From Tupaia tana (taxonomy: Eukaryota > Chordata > Mammalia > Scandentia > Tupaiidae): a stretch of DNA of 64,000 bases. A model generated the notes under the pieces. The model was not told the origin of the DNA and searched no databases. It worked only from the letters and a program-made list of their open reading frames with translations. The stretch covers positions 4,035,985 through 4,099,984 of the forward strand of contig JAKSZU010000011.1 in the NCBI GenBank assembly GCA_026018925.1, written 5' to 3'. Positions 11,287 through 22,600 of this stretch are shown in pieces (position 1 is the first letter of the stretch; every line of letters begins with the position of its first letter). The position numbers and the translations under genes were made by a program.

Positions 11287-11416
11287 CATATGAGGGGTCT
11301 TCAAAAAGTTAATGGAAAATGTGAAATATGAAAAAACTGCATGAATTTCAAAACTACTTCGCATCAAAATAAACTTGTACTTTGCTTCCATTTTTGCATG
11401 AATTTTGAAGTCCCCA
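11287..11416. mobile_element. Mariner-like MITE, uninterrupted
   Basis: GGGGTCTTCAAAAAGTTAAT left and ATGAATTTTGAAGTCCCC right are inverted complements; AT-rich centre. The only uninterrupted copy of this family here. Confidence 0.65.
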
Positions 11417-11771
11417 CAAAAGGTTAACTTGAGGCAACCTCTTTTTCTAGTCCTTTATGTAAATGTTTATTTTCCACTGACTGATTTGCATAATTTCCAT
11501 ACAGTCTTGCACATTACAGTTTCTATATTGCTCCTGTCATTGTTTAAAAGTCTTTACTTTTGCAGGTTGTTTGCAATGTCTGTGGTCACAAGTTCTTTTT
11601 ATGAGAAATTAGGTGCTCTGAATTTGTTCTTTTTCAGACATTGTATCATCAGTTCTGGAATACACTGAGTACTATATATCACTACAGCTTTTATTACTTT
11701 ATTAAAAAGTGGATTAACTCTTCTTTAAATCTGCCTTGTGACTTTACATTTCAGGATTCTAGATGAACTTT

Positions 11772-12029
11772 CTTTTTTTTTTTTTGGAGAGGTTTTTACT
11801 ATAGGGTGTGTGCGCTCGCCAGACAGAGACAGAGAGACAGAAAGCAAGAAATCACCCCCCGGGGGGGAATGGCCATGCCGCAATCCCTTCTCCTCCATTC
11901 TCCTCTCGGGATCTTGGGCACGCACGCACACGCGCCTGACGTGAGTTTAAGCCACCGGGTCTGGAACTCGAACCGCGGTCAACTACATGAGAGTCCAGCG
12001 ACATAACCATTACGCTAACTGCTGATCTC
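11772..12029 (-). repeat. SINE family A, full length
   Basis: Poly(T), GGTTTTTACTATAGGGTGTG, CACCCCCCGGGGGGG core, GCTAACTGCTGATCT end. Confidence 0.92.
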
Positions 12030-12210
12030 TTTATTCCTTTTATTTTTTAATATCTTAAAGATTTTTCATTGGCTCTAGACTTGTTAACTCATTCTTTTTT
12101 GGGTTTATGAACTGTTTTAGAAAAAAATACTACTACACTTTTTAATTGACATGTGGATTCTTAACCTATTCAAAATGCCTCCTTACGGTGTAAGGTTAAT
12201 AAGAATATAC

Positions 12211-12345
12211 TGGGGATGGCAGGTGGTGTGGAGGTTAAGGCACTGGACTCACACATGTCTGACCATGGTTGAAGTCCTGGACCTGACAGCTTGCTTTCTT
12301 ACTCTCTCTCTAAATATATTTAATTTAAATAAAATGAAATAATTG
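12211..12345 (+). repeat. SINE family B
   Basis: GGGGATGGCAGGTGGTGTGG head, GGTTGAAGTCC B box, AAATATATTTAATTTAAAT tail. Confidence 0.83.
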
Positions 12346-12436
12346 TTTAAAAAAATAAAAGTATACTAAGTGACATGAAGCATTTGACGAGTTCCATATT
12401 GTTAAAATGTGGGGTGCTAGAGACAAAAATGATTAG

Positions 12437-12683
12437 GGGGCCGACTCCATAGCACAGTGGTTAGGTGGGCACTGTGCAGAAGCAGCCAGATCTCACATGG
12501 CCAAGGTTGAAGTCCTGGCCCCTTCACCTGAATAAGGTGCCAGGCATGTGTGCATGCTCAGGATCCTGATGAGATAGAGAATTGGAGGGAGAAAGATTCT
12601 GGCATGGCTGGGACCCATTGGGGGTGTATGTGCATATGCATGCTCTCTCTTTCTGTCTTAGCCACACACACATCCTTTGGCAT
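12437..12683 (+). repeat. SINE family C feeding a purine microsatellite
   Basis: GGGGCCGACTCCATAGCACA head, GGTTGAAGTCCTGG B box. Its A-rich tail runs into the purine tract that follows. Confidence 0.8.
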
Positions 12684-12752
12684 AAGAAAAAGAAAGAAAG
12701 AAGGAGGGAAGGGAAGGGAAGGGAAGGGAAGGGAGGAAGGAAGGAAGGAAGG

Positions 12753-12784
<32 letters not shown>

Positions 12785-12837
12785 AGGAAGGAAGGAAGGA
12801 AGGAAGGAAGGAAGGAAGGAAGGAAGGAAGGAAGGAG
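12684..12837 (+). repeat. Pure polypurine microsatellite, (GGGAA)n/(GA)n/(GGAA)n
   Basis: 154 consecutive purines by my reading: AAAG units, GGGAA units, about 20 nt of GA, then about 12 GGAA units. It ends 60 nt before the TTC19 acceptor and is likely grown from the A-rich tail of the adjoining SINE. Confidence 0.93.
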
Positions 12838-12897
12838 CTCTCGGCTTGATTTCCCAGTGTTTGTTACATTCCTGCAGTGCTCTTCTTTCCTTCTTAG

Positions 12898-13052
12898 TGG
12901 AAGAGAAAGCCAATACCCACCTCCTGCTGGGCATGTGCCTGGACTCCTGTGCTCGCTACCTTCTGTTCTCCAAGCAGCCATCACAGGCACAAAGGATGTA
13001 TGAGAAAGCTCTGCAGATTTCTGAAGAAATACAAGGAGAAAGACACCCACAG
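12898..13052 (+). CDS. TTC19: TTC19 antepenultimate coding exon
   Basis: Acceptor TTCCTTCTTAG; the exon starts with TG completing a Val codon, then EEKANTHLLLGMCLDSCARY. It ends EEIQGERHPQ in phase 0 at donor CAG/GTAGGG. It holds one TPR (ANTHLLLG...SQAQRMYEKALQI). A 154-nt purine-only repeat ends 60 nt before the acceptor, so the pyrimidine tract is confined to that short gap. Confidence 0.95.
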
Positions 13053-15200
13053 GTAGGGGAAGGAAACACAGAAGAGGGGCTGTAAAGCAAAGGCTTCAGA
13101 ACTGGTGAGTGAGGTGCGATGCTCACTGGAAACAGGATCAGATGGTCCAGGTGTGTCCTCCTTGCACACCAGTCCATCTGTTTCCTTGCCGCCAGCCCTA
13201 CCTCCTCCCCAACTACTCGTTTTGAAAATGGTTTGAGACTGTTGATCAGTTACAGGTCTGCCCAGAGCCTGTCACATGAGCCATGGTTTGCACAGCAGAC
13301 CAGCCTTTCTGTTGGTCTACCAGACATCTTGAGCTCCCATGGCTTCAGAGCACAGCACTGTTTCAGGTGGGGTCTGTGGAGCCCTCAGGAAACACTTCAC
13401 AGACCATGTTAGTACGTGTGTATCTGTGCCTTCTTTGCCGTGGGACTACATTTTTAGAAAGCTTTTAAACCACTGACATATTACACAATTAAACACACAA
13501 GGTTTTGTGTGAAAACACTATAAACACACTGAATTAAAACAGTCTGTCTATCAAAGTAAATCCCAGAGGCAAGAACTGGAATATTTTGATGTGAATGCTT
13601 GTTACCTCCAACGTAAAACACAGTAATTTTAACTAGACTGAATGTATTCAAGGCTGGGTAGATAGGAGGGGAGGAATGTTTCAGAAGGTGAATTATGAAT
13701 TATTTCCAGGAAAGGGATTTAAGATTTTTATGGAAGAACAGCAAAGTGTGATGAGAATGAGGCACAGATGTCGGTGTTTAATCATGACCTCAGTGGGGAA
13801 GCCTGCTTCTTGAGTACCAAAACATGGTCAGCTCTTGATGAGGTTTCCTTAAAATAGATGATATGCTGCTTTCTTGATGGGCCTTAGGGTTACCAGCAGG
13901 AGTAACATGATATAGTAAGGCTCCAGAGTCAACTCCCGGGAGGCTGACTTCTCAGACTTTCTGAACCTTCATTAGAATCGTATTGTAGCTGCTGCTTGAT
14001 GTTTTTCATTTGGTGCTTCTGATTTGACAGTCGGTTGGACTACTCCCTGATTTCCAGACTCACTCATTTTCCTGAGGGTCAAGCTGACGTTGTCCACTGT
14101 CCAACATGAATATCCAAGTGCCCACAATTTACCTTTTGTGGAATGTGAGGGAAGTTCACAAACATAAAATTAACTTTCTGTGTGGATGTTTGTAAAGTAA
14201 AAGGTGTCTGATCTTTTCCCTCTTGGACAGACCATTGTGCTGATGAGTGACCTGGCCACGACCCTGGATGCACAGGGCCGCTATGAGGAGGCCCATGTTT
14301 ACATGCAGAGGGCATCAGATCTGGCCCGACAGATCAACCATCCTGAGCTGCACATGGTGCTCAGCAACCTTGCTGCAGTTCTGATGCACAGGGGTAGGTG
14401 GCCGTGGAAGGCTGGGTGGCCTGTTTCTAGGGGGATGGCACTGGGTCTAGACATCTGTGAAACGTGTTTAGTGAGGGCAAGGGGCAGTGAGGAGACTCCT
14501 CAATGAAATGCTGGTCATATAGGGCAGAAGAGAGACGCATGTCAGGTTGTGCCACGAGCTCATTTCACCACCTCCTACAGTCCTGCAGTAGCACGTCCGA
14601 CCACATAAAGCTCAGAGTGCAGTTAGAATGCCGGATTTCTCTAGCACCTCAGTCTGTTAATTGTGCCCTTAGTTAGTTTCTCACGAAGAGCTGGTGACAC
14701 TGGCAAGGTAGAGAGTGCAGGTTTGGCAGAGTTCTGAGGGTCAGCACACTCTGCCATGCTGAATGGGGCCTTACAGTAATTTTCAGAAACCTGGGGTGAC
14801 AGGTCTTCTATTACATCTATCACTTTCGGTGAAATCCTGGCTAATCGAGTGAGGGCCCAGATGCTCTGGGGTGAGGGGTGGTGGTGGTGGGCAGGGATTC
14901 CACACTGGGTCAGGTTCCAGCCTCCCTAGGCCAGCTGGTCAAATGGGAGTGAAATGAGCCTGTCCTAACAAGTACATGGTAAATAGACCTGCATCCTCAT
15001 CTAGTGCTTTCTCTTCAAAGTCACTTTGCAAACATCTGTTTTCTTCTTCTCCCTCTCTCTGGGTTATTTTAGAACAATACACACAAGCCAAGGAGATCTA
15101 CCAGGAAGCACTGAAGCAAGCAGAGCTGAGAGGAGATGAGGTTTCTATACAGCACATCAGGGAAGAGTTGCTGAGCTGTCGAGAAAAAGTAGACCTTTGA
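12898..15200 (+). CDS. TTC19: TTC19, last three coding exons (C-terminal 147 residues)
   Basis: Tetratricopeptide repeat protein 19, a mitochondrial inner-membrane protein needed for respiratory complex III, where it helps clear Rieske-protein fragments (established family knowledge). Three exons join in frame: 12,898-13,052, 14,231-14,393 and 15,073-15,200, with AG/GT borders and matching phases, giving 147 residues and a TGA stop. The reading EEKANTHLLLGMC, SDLATTLDAQGRYEEA and YTQAKEIYQEALKQAE is the TPR superhelix of this family. The N-terminal presequence and first TPRs lie upstream of the window. After IREEL the protein ends LSCREKVDL, shorter and different from the human tail as I remember it. 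Convergent with NCOR1, as in human 17p. Identification is by recalled similarity. Confidence 0.95.
13053..14230. other. TTC19 intron, SINE-free
   Basis: Donor GTAGGG to acceptor GGACAG. I see no repeats of the families found elsewhere and no further exon. Confidence 0.7.
14231..14393 (+). CDS. TTC19: TTC19 penultimate coding exon
   Basis: Acceptor CTTGGACAG; phase 0 start at TIVLMSDLATTLDAQGRYEE. It ends NLAAVLMHR plus one base (G) at donor GGG/GTAGGT. It encodes one complete TPR and the first helix of the next (HMVLSNLAAVLMHR). Confidence 0.95.
14394..15072. other. TTC19 last intron, SINE-free
   Basis: Donor GTAGGT to acceptor TTATTTTAG; unique sequence with a short GGT-rich run near 14,875. 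Confidence 0.7.
15073..15200 (+). CDS. TTC19: TTC19 terminal coding exon with stop
   Basis: Acceptor GTTATTTTAG; the AA completes a Glu codon, then QYTQAKEIYQEALKQAELRG. The stop TGA is at 15,198-15,200 after EKVDL. It supplies helix B of the last TPR. The last residues are not ones I can align confidently to the human C terminus. Confidence 0.93.
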
Positions 15201-16411
15201 CTTAACAGTATCAAGCTTTGAATCCATTTTTGTTTTAAGGAGAGTAATTTTTAGTAACCCAGAGGAATAGCTATTGTTCCAGTCTCTTTGACACCCAAAT
15301 CAATGTCTGATTAAATCCTCGATCTTGGTATTCAGGTTTCTTCAATTTAGCCTTGGTGAAGGACAAGCTGGATATACTGCCACTTTTGTTCTGTAAGGAA
15401 AAAGACTTTCACCCCCGAGTGATTATGACCTCTGAGGACTGATGTCAAGTGATGCTTTCAGAATTCGTGGCCAGGTGCTGTCCGTGTTGGTCTTGGTGTA
15501 TTACAGGTAGTGATGAGCCAGGTTTTTTCTGGGGCCTGGGTTTGGCAGTCCAGCCTGGCCTCGCTACAGTAAGATTTTGGTCCACTGACCTGCTGCTCTT
15601 TCTTCTCCTACTTTATCACTGTCTGGCAGAGCAGAGCAGAGCTACCTGTCTCATGGAAAAAAAGAAATTTATGGTGAGTTGTTTTTATGATCTCTTCATG
15701 AAGCAGTGTGGGATTTAATGCATAATGGAGAAAAAATGGTTATTTTTTTACCAGCAACACCCAGCATGTAGTTCAGAATGGGAATTAGACATTTGAAAAG
15801 AAGTGGACCACCTGTGAAATTATAAATCGAAGGGGGGAGGGGGGGAATGTAACTTTTCAGCAGTGGGGGGCGGGGGGAGGGATGGCCCGACCTTGTCAGT
15901 GCTGAGCACTTGACTCCTCTTGCAGCTTCAGTCTCACGTGGGTCATCTGAGGTAGGTACTCTCAAAAGGCATACATGCCTGGGCTGCACCCTAGATCTTG
16001 TCTCAGGACCAGTCCCCCAAGTGTGGTATTGAAAAACTCCTAGTAATTCCAGTTCATGCTGCTGGTATTGTGGAAACCACGGATCCAGATCCTAGGCCTA
16101 GTTTATATCTTTATCTATCCAGTGAGGGAAAAAACGAGAACTGCTTAGCTATGGGAGGTGGCGTTTAATCAGATCATTTTAAATGAAAAGATTGTTATGT
16201 TGGAATTTTATCACACTGCCTCAAAGTATGTGGACACAGGACACAGGTAGATGTGTTTACCTCATAGTCTTACATGTAGCTGTTTTGCCTAGGGGAAAGA
16301 ACAGTTTTTCTAGGTGCCAAGAAGGAACACTGACACTATGCCCGTGGGGGTGGTGGGACCCATACACTGCTATTTTTGGTTCATGTGTACATACTGGAAG
16401 AGGCTTTTCGT

Positions 16412-16417
16412 AATAAA
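16412..16417 (+). promoter_or_regulatory. Candidate poly(A) signal AATAAA (TTC19)
   Basis: AATAAA about 1.2 kb downstream of the TTC19 stop, in the repeat-free interval before the convergent NCOR1 end. Confidence 0.45.
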
Positions 16418-16494
16418 CTATAGATGTTATACAAAGATATTGCATGTATTCCAGTAATCTTTGAGTTTCTCATTGAAAAATAATTTACTGAGTT

Positions 16495-16500
16495 AATAAA
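16495..16500 (+). promoter_or_regulatory. Second candidate poly(A) signal AATAAA (TTC19)
   Basis: AATAAA 83 bases after the first. Either could serve; which one is used is not decided by the sequence. Confidence 0.4.
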
Positions 16501-16599
16501 ATACTGGACACCCTCGGGTCCAAATCCTCAAGGATTACACCAAACTAGAATTTTGTTATGTTAGAGATGTAAGTTTCTTCCCGTTTTCTATGTAAACGC

Positions 16600-19424
16600 A
16601 TTTCATATTTATTTAGCACACAGCTGATTGCTTTAAGTCTAACTCAGATAAATCAGATTGAGTTTCAATCCAACCCAGTCTTAATTTATTGGGATTTTTT
16701 TTTTTTTTTAAATGTCAGCCACTCACCTTTAACACTGAGAATGTGTTTACCTTTTCACAATTGGAGGGGTTATTGAAAGATAGGTTTTTCACTCCACGTT
16801 TTATTTAAGAATTTTTAATTCTCCACAATGATTCAGCTCATGGTCCCGCTGTTGGAAAAACTAGTTTTCAGAAAGACAGACTCCTCATGTGGGTGTTCTC
16901 ATTAAAGTTCATTTGTACTGTTGTTAAACAAGGGAGTGAAGCGAAAGCAAGCCTGATCCCCTTTACTGATGGGTCTGAATTAAAAAGTGAATTGTTTAAA
17001 AATGGTATAGTTTAAGTTTTTGAATTGTACCATGTCACTGGATTTTCAGGACATGGTATTTTAAAGATAGAATCACTTAGCATACCAAAATTAAAACTTT
17101 AGAAATTTCCAATTAAACATGCACTGGAAAATTGGCTGTCACAGTACTTGTATGAGCATCACGAAGATCTTAATCTACTTTTAGGGACTAAAAAAATCAT
17201 ACGTAAGAGATAGCTTCAGAACACTTGAACTCTCGCCCTGCAGAGTATCATGCCTGGGTCTGTAGCTCACTGCAGCAGGTCAGCAGCCACTTGGTGCTGT
17301 GCTTGACATGAAAATCCCAGGGAGGGAGCCTCTAGTCTTCTGTGATGGTTCGCTCCCTAGGTAAGCCACATGAGAATTCTGTCCTGCTGTTCTGAACTAA
17401 GACGTGATTCTGGATTTTACCTCCCATTCTGGAATCTCTTCTCCAGCTGAGGGCAGGTGAAGTAAATACACATGTGCACTGTGATGAGGATGGAGTGAAA
17501 GGTTAACCTTGGGGTCCTCAGGTGGAGAGAGCTACACTTGAAATGGTTTAAGACCCTCAGGGTCATAGAAAAATACCATACTCTTTTTGGATCAGTTGGC
17601 AATATAAATGATTAACAAACTCTAGAATATTACCAGTACCTGAAAAAAACTTACAGCAGAAAACCGTTAAGTAAAATGTTTCTCAATATTTGTTCTTCAT
17701 TCATGTTAAAGTTAAATATCTCTCTTTATCTTCACTATTAAGATAACCAACTACCTTAGTAGTAGGAATGTGGATCCCTGTGCCTGATCTAAGGTTTACT
17801 TTGGGGACCTCAAGTATTCAACAGTGGGACAGTAACAGGAGTGAATGCTTTGACTTCAAGACAAATGTGGGCCTATAGCCTGTCTTTGTCACTTTTTGGG
17901 CAAAGTACCAGGCTGTGTCACTTCATGTGGAGAGCAGGTTAGACACAGCACTACAGGGGAGACAAAGGTCGCAGTCAGTGGTCAGTCACGGAGCTGCTTC
18001 CTTGAGAGGCTTAATACTTCCCTTTAAAAGTTGAGGTTTACTGAAAAGTCTTTAAAGTGCTCATTAATATCATTTTGAGAGACCTCTGTCTCTCCCCTTT
18101 CTGGCTTTCAGTGGCATTCTCCCCAAAGCATTAGTATCTATATACTATGGAAAGATGATTAGAATGCTGTAATTAAATTGTGTGGAAAAAAATCTAAAAA
18201 TCCAGCAAGCTTAATGAAGAATTCTAGTACCATAATTAGTTTAAAATTCAGACTCTAAATTAATTGCCTCTTGAGAATCCATGAATGAAAACATTAAACA
18301 ATACTCTTGCTCTAAGGAAGCAGAGTGAGAAAAAGCGCCAGCACAAGGGGGACGGGGAGGCGGGTCTATGTGCACCCAAAGGTCGCTGAGGATGCCCCAC
18401 ATGTGGCAAGTCTCTGAGACTGAGATGCTACACAGCCTGCTAGCATTTAACTCACCATCATATAGGGAGAAGTACTGAAGTTTTTCCTTGAAGCCTGAGA
18501 CACCAAGAGCCTTAAACCACAAAATGATCTACTGTAGCTATGGACAGGGTAGTCAGATTTATTTCAAAACAAAAGCTTGTTGGGCTGCATCAAATGCAGG
18601 AGAAAGGAATACTTAGGGCGTGGTTAAGTTGCCAGTGTGCATAACAGTGAGGTATGCCTCAAATAAGTCTTTCAAACTTTAAAAACTGAACTAAACATAC
18701 CCATGCAGTAATATTTTTTTTCAGTGCTACTAATGAAAAAAAATGAAAGCCTGCACTGGAAATTTACAATACGGCAGAATTTTGTGGCTCCTACCTTTTG
18801 ACCCTAATGTACAGATTTTTATGATAGGGTCTGTGTTAAAAATCTAAACATTTTCACAAGATTTTAAACATCACTGGGAAGCTAAACTTAAGAGGAAAAA
18901 AAAATCAGATAAAAGTACAATGCCCGTGACAGCCAACGTCATGAAACTGGGCTGTATGAGGTTGTTTAGAAGGCTAGGGTTAAAAAGATAGACAAAAAGA
19001 GTTTTAAAAATTATCCCCAAAGTTGATGCGCTGATTTGAACATAAGTACACCAGATACTACAGCAAGGGGATACACTGCAAAAAAAAGTAAATCTATTTA
19101 CAGAAGAGTGATTTAAAGACATTATGGTTTTCTTTACAAACAGATGTAAGAACAGAATTGTCCACTTTTTTAAAAACTCTACATTTCAGCCCTCCACGGT
19201 TGTAGTCCACTGAACTGCCTGGATTAGAGGCGATTTTCTGGGTTTTCCCATGTGACTCTCCAGATGAATGTCGTCATTTCGTCATCTGTAGCCACAGCCC
19301 TGGCTCTCCTGAAAAGTCTCCGGGCACAAGTCACAGGAGGGCAGGCTTTTGACCTGTAATTAAAACAAAACCACCCAAAACAGGAGACCCACCACACCCC
19401 CATTCCAGGCCCTCCTCTGCGAGT
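16600..19424 (-). other. NCOR1: NCOR1 3' UTR (predicted)
   Basis: Noncoding stretch after the NCOR1 stop (minus strand), without any SINE, unlike the neighbouring introns. Its far end is set only by the candidate poly(A) signals. The short open frames here (for example 18,241-18,522 and 18,871-19,122) show no recognisable protein. Confidence 0.6.
16608..16613 (-). promoter_or_regulatory. Candidate poly(A) signal AATAAA on minus strand (NCOR1)
   Basis: TTTATT on + reads AATAAA on -, 2.8 kb after the NCOR1 stop. Further minus-strand AATAAA hexamers lie at 16,685-16,690 and 16,800-16,805. A human-like NCOR1 3' UTR of a few kb would end about here (inference). Confidence 0.4.
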
Positions 19425-19612
19425 TCAGTCATCGCTATCCGATAGTGTCTCGTACTGTGCCGAGAGCAGCGGGGCAGGCTCTCGCTCCCAGATCCTGTTC
19501 TGTTGGTGAGGAGCTGCTTGGTTTACGGCAGAGGGTGCACATGCCATTGGGGTCGGTGGTGTGCTGCTAAGCATCCGCATAGTCAGAGGGTTGTAAGGAA
19601 ACTGAGTTGAGC
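19425..19612 (-). CDS. NCOR1: NCOR1 terminal coding exon with stop
   Basis: Acceptor TTTTCTTTTGCCAG; reads STQFPYNPLTMRMLSSTPPT, HQQNRIWEREPAPLLSAQ and ends YETLSDSDD with TGA at 19,425-19,427. Confidence 0.97.
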
Positions 19613-22600
19613 CTGGCAAAAGAAAAATTGGGTTTTCATTTCATGAGCGTATTTGTTGCTTCATCCAGGTCATTGGTCATATGACATTATGAAAGCAAAA
19701 TGATTGAGTTTCATCACTTAGATTCTAACCAATTATAGGCTGTGATCAGTGCAAATCTGCAAAGGATGAACATGAGCAAGCATGAGGGAAAATGTAGCTG
19801 AGCTCAGAAGAGGAAGCCCAAGGCTAGATTTTTAGTTCAGTCCATACACTATCAGGTGTCTCCATGGAGAATCCAAATGGAACTTTTGAGTATTACACTG
19901 TAATGAAATGCAGTCTGTTTACACTAAGAACTCAACACTCTTCAAGAGAAGTGTAAGAATATAGTTCTCAGGATACCCAGGGCCTTCAGTAGACCAGTGG
20001 ACATCAGGGTATGTGTTGTTTTCTGAAATCTCACTGGCACATGTTAACTAACAAGACCACAGTCACCTTCTGTAAATTCCTAGATTATTTATTGTCCCCA
20101 GATCGCCTCTACGCTCTAAACCTAAAACATATCTTTTCGTCAAGTAATTCATCTCCTGTTTGGCCTAGTAATTCCTCTCCCTAAGAGAGTTGAGAAGCAG
20201 CCGTATTGACCTAGGCTATGTGTTTTAAATTGACACAACCAATTAGGATGCATCATGAGAGTTTTACAAAGCAAAGGCCTTAAATTACATTTAAAAGTTT
20301 ACGAATAGGCAAAAAATGGAAACTATAAATGAATGTTATTATAAATCAGTTTGTGTAGAAATAGTGAACCTACAGATGATAACTCCACAAACTATGTTCC
20401 CCATTTCTGACTGACTGCTTAGTATTTCCCCAAGAACCCTCTCTGAAGAATGTGTAGATGAAAGGGTGAAGGTGAAGTCAACTCAGGAATGGCACTTTTA
20501 CCTTCAGGCATCCTTCATGAAAGAAGGAAAGCCACAGACTCATTTACTTTGCAAATACCAAATGCTGGCAACCAGCATATACATAAGTAAGGAGAATGGA
20601 TGACTTTTTTTTTTTTTTTTTCATAGTTCTTTGTTTATGGTAATCAGGCTGTGAATTCTTAAAAATTTTGAGATTATGTACATTCAGTTTCTAGTCTAGA
20701 ACGCAGAACCTACTGGTGATACAGATAGGAATATAGTTTTCCCAAACTGCAAAAGTTTCTGGTTTTCAAAGAAGTAATAACCAAAGTACTGACACAAACA
20801 GCTTTAAGTCTGTTTTTCTCATAGTTAAGCAGTCTCCTCACCTGTGGAAGAGGGCCTGTCCTCCCAGGCCCACCCTGGGGTCTGCCTGTGGTAATCCCCT
20901 TCCGAGTGTACAGAGGAGACTGAAGAGGGCCTTTCAGTTCCTAAGTAGCCTTGCCCAGGGATGGGAGACTTAGATTTCCTGCTATTTGATTTGCTGATAA
21001 GCTTTGGTTTGCAAACTCCTCCTAAAAGTGAAATTCAAGGTAAATTATTAATACATAGAATGTAAATTCTCAACTTAAAAAACTACCAAAACACTGATGA
21101 TTAAATAATGCTAAGTGGAAAAAGGCAGGCTGGTAGCATAAAGAATACAGTCCTGGTAACTAATGAAATTGAGGGGCTGGCCCCAATAGCACATTGATTA
21201 ACGGAGGCAGTTCCCACATGGCCGACCATGGTTTGAATCCTGGCCCCAACAGCTTAAAAACACTCCAGGTACAGGGTTGGGGTTGTGGCAAAGAAGGGAC
21301 TGTGGCATGACCATGTGTCAAACAGGGTGCTTTCTCTCCCCCAGGCAAAAGCATATGCCTTCTGCCGATAAAAACAAACAAATGAAAAACATTTTAAAAG
21401 AAAGGGGCTGGTTTTGTGGAACAGTGTTAATGTGCTGCTCAAGAAAAGCTGGACCCCACATGGCGACTACGATTTGAATCCTCAATCTAGTCAGCCTGAA
21501 ACACGCCAGGCGTGCATGTGTGTGCCCAACATCTGATGAGCTACAGGACTGGAGGGAGGAGAGCACTACATGACTAGACCCTGTGGAGGGTGCTTCTCTC
21601 TTTCTCTCTCTAGTGCATACACATACTCTGTCATAAAGGGGAAAAACTTAAAAATTAAAAAAAAAAAAAAAGTAAAGCCAGAATTTCACTTGTACCAACC
21701 CAAACAAAAAAAAAAGGTACATCCTCATGCAGTAAACTTAAAAATGGTAACAATCAAATGGAAATTTCTTAAATATCAAAGCTTCTTTACTGGCCTTAGA
21801 GTACAGAATTTGCTAAAGAAATAAAGTTGACTATAAAGTTGACCAAAGTCTTAAATCCTGACTAACCTTTCCCCCACCCCCTCCCAATGCAGAGGGAGGC
21901 CAACAGAGGAGATAGTACACCATTCAAAGCACTGTGTCAGCGGCACAGCTGTAGGACTGAAGTCCCATCCCATAACAGACTCCACAGAGGCTTAGCATCT
22001 TGGTGGCCTGTGCTATTTTTCCAGGCTCTCTCTAGCTGGTGGACTCAGAGGAAGCTCACAGAAGTAACCCCTGACTGGGCTCTTAATAAGCATTAAAAAG
22101 ATCTCAGGAGAGATCAGAGCCCAGGTCACCAGGAAAACTCCTCAGCCCAGCAGAATAATTACACCCTGCCCTTAAAAGTCACCAATATTAAACAACAAGA
22201 GGGCCTCAAGGTGGCATTTGGCAGGAACACAATCAGACCCCATGGGAGAGGTCCTGGGCCTGTCTCGGGACCTCCCTGAGCATCCTGTGTGGGCATGCAC
22301 ATGTGTCTGTGAGCCCAGGTGGCTGAGTGTGGGGTGTGATTTACTCACTCTGTCTCTCTCTTGGAAGAAATGATGAATAAATTTTAAAACATTTTTTAAA
22401 AGTGAATATATACACTTAGAATCAATAAAAATTGGTAGGTAAGAGCAGAAATGGGGGAGATAATGCTCATTTTTCAGGAAGGATAGAAACCTATATTAAA
22501 AGTTAATCTATGAGGGTGGAAACAATTTTTTTTTTTTAAGAGATTTTTGCTATAGGGCCTGTGCACTTGGTGGAGAGACAGAGACAGAAAGTAAGAAATC

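Larger units (their letters stand above)
15201..16520 (+). other. TTC19: TTC19 3' UTR (predicted)
   Basis: Noncoding sequence directly after the TTC19 stop, free of SINEs, with two candidate poly(A) signals near its right end. G-rich runs occur at 15,832-15,890. The exact cleavage site cannot be fixed without transcript data. Confidence 0.6.

Noticed and set aside
12582..13085. A 167-residue open frame that runs from the purine repeat into the TTC19 exon.
   Set aside because: It reads through the intron and the microsatellite (EGRKEGRKEG); the exon is properly bounded by AG at 12,897 and GT at 13,053.
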